From the NCBI RefSeq assembly GCF_036178845.1, contig NZ_CP108070.1, positions 10,292,001-10,356,000 on the forward strand: 64,000 nt of DNA, read 5' to 3'. A model generated the notes under the pieces. The model worked only from the letters and a program-made list of their open reading frames with translations, made no database searches and was not told the origin of the DNA. The translations under genes were made by a program, and so were the position numbers. Source of the stretch: Streptomyces sp. NBC_00271 (GTDB lineage Bacteria > Actinomycetota > Actinomycetes > Streptomycetales > Streptomycetaceae). This document shows positions 53,645-60,272 of the stretch, piece after piece; within the stretch, counting starts at the first letter, position 1; each line of letters begins with the position of its first letter.

Positions 53645-53673
53645 TTGACTAGAAAGCGCTTACCCCTTACGTT
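53645..53673 (+). promoter_or_regulatory. Promoter TTGACT-N17-TACGTT with a LacI-type operator in the spacer
   Basis: TTGACT (53645-53650) and TACGTT (53668-53673). The spacer contains GAAAGCGCTTAC with the AAGCGCTT palindrome (53654-53661), typical of LacI/GalR-family operators. It would control the pectate lyase region in response to a sugar. Confidence 0.65.
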
Positions 53674-53870
53674 TCCCGTTCAGCAGCCTGACCTGCGCCT
53701 GGCATCTCATGGGCGAGACATCAGATCTCCGAGCCGCATCACCTGGGAATGTGCGCACTCCCTGGAGCTGACGATTCTCGTGCAGGTGTCATGAGTGCCT
53801 CACGCTGTTCGTAATGGTGCACATCGTTCGCATACATGACCTACGGCACTCCCGAAGGGACGCACCCGCA

Positions 53871-54117
53871 TGCGTACTCGCCCCCCACCGACACGCACTC
53901 GCAGACTGGCCCTGGCCACGGCCGCCGCCGTTACGGTCTCGACACTCGACGCATTCGAGGCGGCCGTCACCGGCGACACCGCCAAGGTGGTGCTACGACG
54001 GTCTGCTCGACATCAATCACGGCTCCGATTGCGTCACCGTGTCCTGGAACACCTTCACCCGCCCGTCTCGAGTGTCGTCGTCTCGGTGACGTCCGGCGCG
54101 GGCGCCGGGAAGCTCTG
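53871..54117 (+). pseudogene. Pectate lyase (PL1) remnant with large internal deletion
   Basis: An Arg-rich signal-peptide start (MRTRPPPTRTRRLALATAA) leads into STLDAFEAAVTGDTAKVV in one frame; another frame continues YDGLLDINHGSDCVTVSWNTF, a core PL1 beta-helix motif. Some hundred codons between and all after are missing. An intact PL3 lyase lies 38 nt downstream. Confidence 0.75.
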
Positions 54118-54154
54118 ACCGCCCCCACGTTCGTTCAGAAGGAGGAATCGGGAC

Positions 54155-54961
54155 ATGACCTCATCCGCACGCCCGCGCGCCCGACGGCGCGCTCTCACCG
54201 GCTCCCTGGCCGCAGTCGGCCTGTCGGCTGTCATGATCATGGCAGTCGGCGGCCTGTCTCCGGCGAGTGCCGCCACCTGGCCCACCGCGAACGGCAGTCA
54301 GGCCGTCTCCGCCACCCTCTCGGTCTCCGGTACCAAGGACTACGGGATGAAGCGGCTCTACGGCACCGGTGACCTGGGCTCCGGCAGTCAGGACGAGGAT
54401 CAGGGACCGATCCTGGAACTGGCCGCCGGCACCGTTCTGAAGAACGTCATCATCGGCGCCCCCGCCGCGGACGGCATCCACTGCCTGGGCAGCTGCACGC
54501 TGCAGAACGTCTGGTGGGAGGACGTCGGCGAGGACGCGGCGACGTTCCTGGGCTCCTCGTCGTCCAACGTCTACACCGTCTCGGGCGGCGGCGCGAAGGA
54601 AGCCAGTGACAAGGTGTTCCAGTTCAACGGCGCCGGAACGCTGAACGTCTCGAACTTCGCGGTGCAGACCTTCGGCACGTTCGTCCGCTCGTGCGGCAAC
54701 TGCAAGACGCAGTACAAGCGCGCGATCAACCTCAACGGGATCGAGGCCACCTACAAGGGAAGCAAGCTCGTCGGCATCAACACCAACTACGGCGACAGCG
54801 CGACCCTCAAGGCCATCAAGATCGTCGGGGACTCCAGTAAGAAGATCATCCCCTGCCAGAAGTACATCGGCAACAACACGGGGGCTGAGCCGACCGCGAA
54901 CGGGACCGGCCCCGACGGCACCTACTGCAAGTACGCGACGTCCGACATCACGTACGGCTGA
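54155..54961 (+). CDS. Secreted pectate lyase, polysaccharide lyase family 3
   Basis: 268 residues. Signal peptide (about 1-37, ASAAT), then a small parallel beta-helix: DQGPILELAAGTVLKNVIIG, ADGIHCLGSCTLQNVWWEDVGEDAATF, and CGNCKTQYKRAINLNGI, matching PL3. The family cleaves polygalacturonate with calcium. AAGGAGG precedes ATG 54155. The upstream LacI-type promoter and a PL1 relic mark this as a shrunken pectin-use locus. Confidence 0.92.
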   Translation: MTSSARPRARRRALTGSLAAVGLSAVMIMAVGGLSPASAATWPTANGSQAVSATLSVSGTKDYGMKRLYGTGDLGSGSQDEDQGPILELAAGTVLKNVIIGAPAADGIHCLGSCTLQNVWWEDVGEDAATFLGSSSSNVYTVSGGGAKEASDKVFQFNGAGTLNVSNFAVQTFGTFVRSCGNCKTQYKRAINLNGIEATYKGSKLVGINTNYGDSATLKAIKIVGDSSKKIIPCQKYIGNNTGAEPTANGTGPDGTYCKYATSDITYG

Positions 54962-54973
54962 GGGTTCTCTCGC

Positions 54974-55018
54974 GGTGACTGGACGAACCGGCGGCGCGCG
55001 CCGGTTCGTCCAGTCACC
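54974..55018. terminator. Perfect 19-bp hairpin, bidirectional terminator
   Basis: Stem 54974-54992 with 55000-55018 and a 7-nt GC loop, between PL3 and the convergent DUF35 gene. Confidence 0.88.
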
Positions 55019-55023
55019 CCATG

Positions 55024-55449
55024 TCAACTCCAGCCGCGATAGGGACCGTCGATGAGCTGGAACACCGGCTGACTGCGCACCGGGTCCTGAGCGGTGGAGA
55101 GTTGGACCCGGTCACCGCTGTGGACGTCGGCGGGCGCGCCCATCACCCGGCCGCGCACGGTGAACCCCTCCGCCATCTCGATGAGGGAGACGTTCCGAGC
55201 CGCCGGGGTGTTGCGGTGGACGATGGTGGAGTGGCGCACGACGCCGGCTCCCGCGCTCGTCTCCGTCCGCAGGTCGCTGCCCGCGCAGACCGGGCAGAGG
55301 AGGCGGTGGTACATCGCCGTTCCGCACCAGCGGCACCGCTGGAAGAGGAGAGCGTCCGAGCTCGACGTCCCGTTCGGCGCGGAGTCGCTGCCGAGTATGT
55401 CCGTCGCGGGTCCGACGCCCGGATGAAGGGCGATTCCTGAGGGGTACAC
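55024..55449 (-). CDS. DUF35 zinc-ribbon/OB-fold protein
   Basis: 141 residues. Rubredoxin-like zinc ribbon CRWCG...CPVCAG (about 38-55), then an OB fold with SAGAGVVRHSTIVHR and VRGRVMG. Such proteins normally partner a thiolase (SCP-2 type) in acyl-CoA metabolism; none is adjacent. GTG 55449 is chosen because GGGAG lies about 10 nt upstream; a GTG at 55503 is possible. A perfect palindromic operator lies 68 nt upstream, matching those of the next-door TetR gene. Confidence 0.8.
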   Translation of the reverse strand: MYPSGIALHPGVGPATDILGSDSAPNGTSSSDALLFQRCRWCGTAMYHRLLCPVCAGSDLRTETSAGAGVVRHSTIVHRNTPAARNVSLIEMAEGFTVRGRVMGAPADVHSGDRVQLSTAQDPVRSQPVFQLIDGPYRGWS

Positions 55450-55516
55450 GATGTCATCTCCCTGCACTGGGCCGGAGTCTGAGGTGCCCGGAACGCCGCG
55501 CACGAGCCACAGGGTA

Positions 55517-55531
55517 TGGCACTGAGTGCCA
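55517..55531. promoter_or_regulatory. Operator-like palindrome TGGCACTGAGTGCCA
   Basis: A perfect 7-bp inverted repeat around one base, upstream of the DUF35 gene and next to the end of the TetR gene. Repeated in variant form upstream of that TetR gene and upstream of ndh. Confidence 0.7.
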
Positions 55532-55584
55532 CTCGTAAAGGCACTCGGTACCCTTACCTGAGGAAGTGGGTGCGATTCGGCTTC

Positions 55585-56316
55585 TCACTCCCTGCCGAAC
55601 GCGGACTCGATCTCTCGTACGACGCGCCACATCGGTGCCCCGCGCCGGGAGATCACGACGACTACGTCCTCCTGCTCCGCGGCCGGCGCGTCACCGGCTC
55701 CGGGGGAGCCACCGAACGAGGTCTGTACGTATCCCAGCGCGTGGTCCACGGCAGTGTCGGGATCGCTCTGTCCGTCCGAACGCAGCCAGGAGCGCAGGGC
55801 GTTGTTGTGCGCGGCGACCACCGCCGCGGCGATGACGTCGGCCTGCAGGGTGCCGTCGGGCCGGCCGGCGAAGCGGCCGCGCAGATACTCCGCGAGCGCG
55901 CGCTCGTAGCGCCAGACGACCGACAGCTCGTACGCGCGCAGGCCGGGGACCTTCTTGGTGAGGCGGTAGCGCTGCACGGAGAAGGTCGGGTTCTCGGCGT
56001 ACATGCGCAGCACCAGCCGGGCGGCGTCGCACACCCTGCGCACCGGCTCCTCCTCGCCGGTGCCGGCGCCCAGGAACGCCGTCATGTCGATCAGGCAGCG
56101 TTCGTGGTCCGGGAAGACCACGCCCTCCTTGGAGGGGAAGTAGCGGAAGAAGGACCGCCGGCCGACACCGGCGAGCGTGACGATGTCGTCGACCGTGGTC
56201 TGCTCGTACCCGCGCTCCAGGAACAGCTGGAAGGCCGCCGCGACCAGCGCGTCCCGCATGGGCGGCTTTGCCGTCGTCGTGTCGGCGGTGTCCCCGCCAC
56301 GGGGTTCCTCGCTCAT
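55585..56316 (-). CDS. TetR-family transcriptional regulator
   Basis: 243 residues. The helix-turn-helix (about 20-65) is DALVAAAFQLFLERGYEQTTVDDIVTLAGVGRRSFFRYFPSKE. The C-terminal domain (MftR-like, LTKKVPGLRAYELSVVWRYE) is of the type binding acyl or CoA ligands. Palindromes TGGCACT-N-AGTGCCA flank its own start and the DUF35 start, so it probably represses both, and perhaps ndh 7 kb away. Confidence 0.9.
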   Translation of the reverse strand: MSEEPRGGDTADTTTAKPPMRDALVAAAFQLFLERGYEQTTVDDIVTLAGVGRRSFFRYFPSKEGVVFPDHERCLIDMTAFLGAGTGEEEPVRRVCDAARLVLRMYAENPTFSVQRYRLTKKVPGLRAYELSVVWRYERALAEYLRGRFAGRPDGTLQADVIAAAVVAAHNNALRSWLRSDGQSDPDTAVDHALGYVQTSFGGSPGAGDAPAAEQEDVVVVISRRGAPMWRVVREIESAFGRE

Positions 56317-56345
56317 GGACGGAACCTAGCATCGCGCGGACAGTG

Positions 56346-56382
56346 TGGCACTCAGTGCACATGATCGAGGGAACTGAGTGCC
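56346..56382. promoter_or_regulatory. Two imperfect TetR-type operators upstream of the TetR gene
   Basis: TGGCACTCAGTGCAC (56346-56360) and GGAACTGAGTGCC (56370-56382), each a near match to the palindrome at 55517. They lie 30-66 nt from the start codon, ideal for autorepression. Confidence 0.65.
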
Positions 56383-56497
56383 CCCGGTGAAGGTGCTGGT
56401 CGATCGCGACCGGCCGTCGTCGAGCCGCCGCGGATTCATTGATTCCCCATGTGTCGGAAATGTGGCAGCGTGTGAACTCATTGTGTTTTCAAGGAGG

Positions 56498-56526
56498 TTG
56501 ACAGCCCCTGCACAGTGATCGACTAT
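56498..56526 (+). promoter_or_regulatory. Candidate promoter TTGACA-N17-GACTAT for the LAETG protein
   Basis: A perfect -35 with a 17-nt spacer and a fair -10. It leaves a 5' leader of about 127 nt before ATG 56660. The rest of 56383-56659 shows nothing else. Confidence 0.5.
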
Positions 56527-56659
56527 GTGCTCGAACTGTGGCCCATGTGACCAGTGGGCCCAGTGTTTCTTCGACCACTCATCCCCGGTGCGGCCCCCGG
56601 CTGCTTTGTGCTGCCCTGCCGCCGACGACCGGGTCTTGGATCATCAAGATGGGATCTGC

Positions 56660-57601
56660 ATGTCCATAGCGAGACGTGTCACCCTTCGCTGCCTGCTGGG
56701 GACGGGCGCGGCGGCCCTCGCCCTCTCCGCGGCCACCACCAGCGCCTGGGCCACGGGTACCCCCGGCGGAGACGGCTGGGACAGTGGCAACAGCGCCTAC
56801 AAGCCCGGCCAGGGCGCCGGCACGGTGACCGCGGCGGATCGCTGCGAGTTCTCCCTGGACGGGACGAACTTCTACGACTGGGTCCGCGTCGACGACCAGA
56901 ACCTGAAGCCCACCGAAGACGGCAAGGTGCACATCAAGGTGCGCGCGGCGGGCGACGCCGGGACCTGCACCGCTTCCCTCGCGGCGTACCGCACCCACGG
57001 GGCCACCTTCAAGACCTCCGGTGAGCAGGTCTTCCACGACTTCGACAGCGTCAAGGTCAAGCCGGGCCAGACCGACTCCCTCGACATCGCGGTGCCCGAC
57101 GCCGGCTGCTACGCGCAGATCGACCTCTACCGCGGCGCCGTGAAGTTCGACGGCAAGTTCGACGCCAACGACGGCTTCGAGCACGGCGACCTGCCCAAGG
57201 GGCCGGACCGCGCGGTCATCAAGGACAAGCTGATCATGGCGTGGAACGGCGGCAAGAAGGACTGCACGGCGCAGCCGCCGAGCACGCCCGAGACCACGCC
57301 TCCGGCCTCGACTCCGCCGGCCGCCACGCCGCCCGCGGAGACCCCCGGCAGCCCGACCCCGACGACGCCCGACGAGCCGTCGACCCCGGAGACGACGCCG
57401 GCCTCCCCGTCTGCCTCCCACTCGACCACGCCGCCGGCTCCCTCGCCGAACGGCGGCCAGTCGACGCCGCCCGGCGACCTCGCGGAGACGGGCGGTGGCA
57501 ACACCCTGCCGATCGCCGCCGGCGCCGCGGCCCTGCTCGTGGCCGGTGGAGCGATCACCGTCGTCACCCGGCGTCGACGCTCGACGCGCACCAGCTCGTG
57601 A
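56660..57601 (+). CDS. LAETG sortase-anchored surface protein
   Basis: 313 residues. Signal peptide (about 1-33), a beta-rich ectodomain (about 35-205) with four spaced Cys, a Pro/Thr/Ser stalk (about 208-275), then the sortase signal LAETGGG, a membrane helix (LPIAAGAAALLVAGGAITVV) and a basic tail. LAETG is the class E sortase motif of Streptomyces. Ligand unknown. Confidence 0.9.
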   Translation: MSIARRVTLRCLLGTGAAALALSAATTSAWATGTPGGDGWDSGNSAYKPGQGAGTVTAADRCEFSLDGTNFYDWVRVDDQNLKPTEDGKVHIKVRAAGDAGTCTASLAAYRTHGATFKTSGEQVFHDFDSVKVKPGQTDSLDIAVPDAGCYAQIDLYRGAVKFDGKFDANDGFEHGDLPKGPDRAVIKDKLIMAWNGGKKDCTAQPPSTPETTPPASTPPAATPPAETPGSPTPTTPDEPSTPETTPASPSASHSTTPPAPSPNGGQSTPPGDLAETGGGNTLPIAAGAAALLVAGGAITVVTRRRRSTRTSS

Positions 57602-57631
57602 CGTCCGTCGTCCGACGGCTGACAGGTTTTT

Positions 57632-57680
57632 TGAAATCTGAAATCTGAAATCTGAAATCTGTCGTCTGACATCTGAAGTC
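57632..57680. repeat. Heptanucleotide tandem array, seven units of TGAAATC
   Basis: Four perfect TGAAATC units (57632-57659) are followed by TGTCGTC, TGACATC and TGAAGTC. It is AT-rich against the genome. A short stem (CCGTCG/CGACGG, 57605-57618) and a T6 run (57627-57632) lie just before it. Confidence 0.9.
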
Positions 57681-57701
57681 ATCGGATCGCGACGACTTCG
57701 A

Positions 57702-57742
57702 CGGGCCCCGGTACTCACCGAGTACGTGAGTACCGGGGCCCG
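57702..57742. terminator. Perfect 17-bp hairpin terminator
   Basis: CGGGCCCCGGTACTCAC with its exact complement at 57726-57742, 7-nt loop. Ends the LAETG transcript. Confidence 0.85.
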
Positions 57743-57769
57743 TTGCGTGATTCAGATCGATGAAGCGAG

Positions 57770-58905
57770 CTCACGGACAGTCGCATCCGTCAGCTCATCG
57801 TCACACCGATCGCCTTCAGTGATCGCTCGAACGGCTGCTGGCCGCCGGGAAGGTGATCGTCGGCATGGAAGTCTTCGACACCACGGCCGTCGCCGCCGCC
57901 ATCGACGCCGCCCTGCTGCCCACGGTGCCCGGCTCCCACGAGCGTGGCTGGATCGCCTCTGCCGTGGAGGTGGCCTGCCTCGACGCGCAGGGCAGGCTCA
58001 CCGGACGCCCCGTCAGCGACCTGTTGGGCGGCAGGGTCCGCGACTCCGTGCCCTTCGCCGCGTACCTCTTCTACAAATGGGCCGAACACCCGGCGCTCGA
58101 CGGCCGTCCGGCGATCGGCGACGGTTGGGGCGAGGCCCTCGACCCGGCGGGCATCGTCGAGCAGGCCAGGGTGATGCGACAGCGGTACGGATTCGACTCG
58201 TTCAAGCTGAAGGGCGGAGTCTTCCCGCCGGACGAGGAGATCGCCGCGATGAAGGCCCTCGCCGAGGCCCTCCCCGGCAGCCCGCTCCGCCTGGACCCCA
58301 ACACGGCCTGGCCCGTGGAGACCTCGCGGCAGGTGGCACGCGAACTGGACGGAGTGATCGAGTACTTGGAGAACCCCACCCCCACCATCCCCGGTATGGC
58401 CGAGGTCGCCGAGAGCTCACCCATGCCGCTGGCCACCAACATGTGCTTGATCGCCTGGGAACACCTGCGCCCGGCCGTGGAACAGAACGCGATCCAGGTC
58501 CTCCTCACCGACCACCACTACTGGGGCGGGCTGCGCCCCACCCGTGAACTAGCGGCCGTCTACGAGGCGTTCGGCATCGGTCTCTCGACGCACTCCAACT
58601 CCCACCTCGGCATCAGCCTCGCCGCGATGACCCACGTGGCCGCGACCCTCCCGAACCTCGACCACTCCTGCGACACCCACTACCCGTGGAACTCCGCGGA
58701 CGACGTGATCGTCCCCGGCCCCCTGGCGCTGCGAGACGGCGCGGTCAAGGTCCCCACCGGCCCCGGCCTCGGCGTCGAACTGGACCACGACGCCCTGGAG
58801 CGACTCCACCGCCGCTACCTCGACTCGGGGCTGCGTGGCCGCGACGACACCGGCTACATGCGGCGATTCCACCCCGAGTACGAGCTTCGACTGCCCCGCT
58901 GGTGA
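57770..58905 (+). pseudogene. Glucarate dehydratase with internal deletion (N-terminal domain lost)
   Basis: A 5' remnant (RIRQLIVTPIAFSD, frame at 57782) is followed by a break. From about 57815 the frame LERLLAAGKVIVGMEVFD runs to 58905. About 50 codons of the N-terminal capping domain are missing and the frames differ. The C-terminal enolase-superfamily barrel is intact: FKLKGG (KxK), LDPNTAW, YLENP, NM, TDHHYWGG and STHSNSHLG carry the metal and base residues. A GTG at 57853 could give a 350-residue product lacking the cap. Confidence 0.8.
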
Positions 58906-58935
58906 TCCGGAGGCCATGGACAACACATCAGAAGA

Positions 58936-59661
58936 TCACCACGGTACGACCCCCTTGTCGTCGAACAGCCGGCCGGTAGGGCCGTCGTCGGGCAGAGCCG
59001 CCAACCGGATGGCGATCACCGCGCCCTGCTCGGCGGTCTGAGTGCCGCTGAACCCATTGAGGTCGGTGGCCACGTAGCCGGGGCAGGCGTTGTTGATCAA
59101 GATGTTGGTGTCGCTCAACTCCTTGGCGTACTGGATGGAGACGGCGTTGAGGAAGGTCTTCGTCGGCGCGTACGCCCCGCTGATCCCTCCGAGGTCGACA
59201 CCGGGCGTGGTCTGCAGGGCCAGAGAGCCGACATGGCTGGACTGGTTGACGATCCGCGGGTGCGCCGAGTGCCGCAGCAACGGCAGCATCGCGTTGGTGA
59301 CCCGGATGACGCCGATGACGTTGGTCTCCACCAGCCGCCGCACGGTCTCGAGGTCGACGGTTGTGGGCTCGTCCGGCCAACTGCCCGCAATGCCCGCGTT
59401 GTTGACCAGCACGTCGAGGCGTCCCGCTCGCTTCTCGATCAGTTGCGCCGCAGCAGTCACGCTCTCGTCGTCGGTCACGTCCAGGGGAACGCCGAACGCG
59501 TCGGCACCCGCCGCGCGCAGTTTCGCCACGGCGTCCTTCCCGCGCTGCTCGTCCCGAGCGCCGACGCCGACGCTCCAGCCCAATGCGCCCAGTCCGGCCG
59601 CGGTCTCGTACCCGATTCCCTTGTTCGCGCCGGTGACCAGCGCGATGGTCTTCTCACTCAT
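58936..59661 (-). CDS. Short-chain dehydrogenase/reductase
   Basis: 241 residues. GANKGIGYE cofactor motif (about 11-19), LVNNAGIAG, catalytic Ser in NQSSHVG, and YAPTK (YxxxK). It resembles carbonyl-reductase-like SDRs. ATG 59661 is preferred; 59673 is possible. Before the IS insertion it was probably divergent from the LysR gene at 61548, an arrangement typical for LysR and its target. Confidence 0.88.
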   Translation of the reverse strand: MSEKTIALVTGANKGIGYETAAGLGALGWSVGVGARDEQRGKDAVAKLRAAGADAFGVPLDVTDDESVTAAAQLIEKRAGRLDVLVNNAGIAGSWPDEPTTVDLETVRRLVETNVIGVIRVTNAMLPLLRHSAHPRIVNQSSHVGSLALQTTPGVDLGGISGAYAPTKTFLNAVSIQYAKELSDTNILINNACPGYVATDLNGFSGTQTAEQGAVIAIRLAALPDDGPTGRLFDDKGVVPW

Positions 59662-59830
59662 GACAGCGAGCATGGCTGCGCCTCGGCCTGGCACCAACAC
59701 CAACTCGGTCATGCAGCGATACCTGAGGGACATCGATCGACCGTGCGCCGGAGTTACCGGGGATCTTGCAGAAGGCCCCGCCGTTCACGCCGGGGATGAA
59801 TGCATCTCAACACTGCTGTGACGTGCAACC

Positions 59831-60246
59831 TCAGAGTGGGCGTTTGTGCTGCTCGATGTACTGGCGGACGATCGTCAACGGCGCTCCGCCGCAGGAGGCG
59901 GAGAAGTATGAGGGCGACCACAGGTGCCCGTGCATGATGGCGCGGTTGATGTGGCCGGTGAACTCCTGGCGTATCCGGGGGCGGAGACGCCCTTGAGGCT
60001 GTTGACCAGCTTGGAGACGACGACCTTGGGCGGGTAGTTGATCAAGAGGTGGACGTGATCGCGTTCGCCGTTGAACTCCTTCAGCTCCGCTTCGAAGTCC
60101 TCGCACACCTTGCGCATGATCTCTTCGCAGCGTGTGAGCATCTCGTCATTGAAGACCCCTCGCCGGTACGTCGTCACGAAGACCAAGTGCACATGCATCG
60201 CTGAAATGACGTGCCTGCCACGTCTATAAGTGTTCTCCTCATCCAT
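59831..60246 (-). pseudogene. tnpA: IS200-type Y1 transposase TnpA, single frameshift
   Basis: Frame 1 from ATG 60246 reads HVISAMHVHLVFVTTYRRGVF, then ERDHVHLLINYPPKV (His-hydrophobic-His) to LVNSLKGVSA; a different frame then gives RIRQEFTGHINRAIMHGHLWSPSYFSASCGG and the catalytic Tyr in VRQYIEQ, to TGA 59831. A one-base change in a CCCCC run near 59985 explains it. The transposase is probably dead unless frameshifting occurs. Confidence 0.85.
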
Positions 60247-60272
60247 GAGACGAATCGCATTAAGATCGTGGT

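Noticed and set aside
57632..57680. The heptad array as a CRISPR
   Set aside because: Units are 7 nt and contiguous with no spacers, and no cas genes are present.
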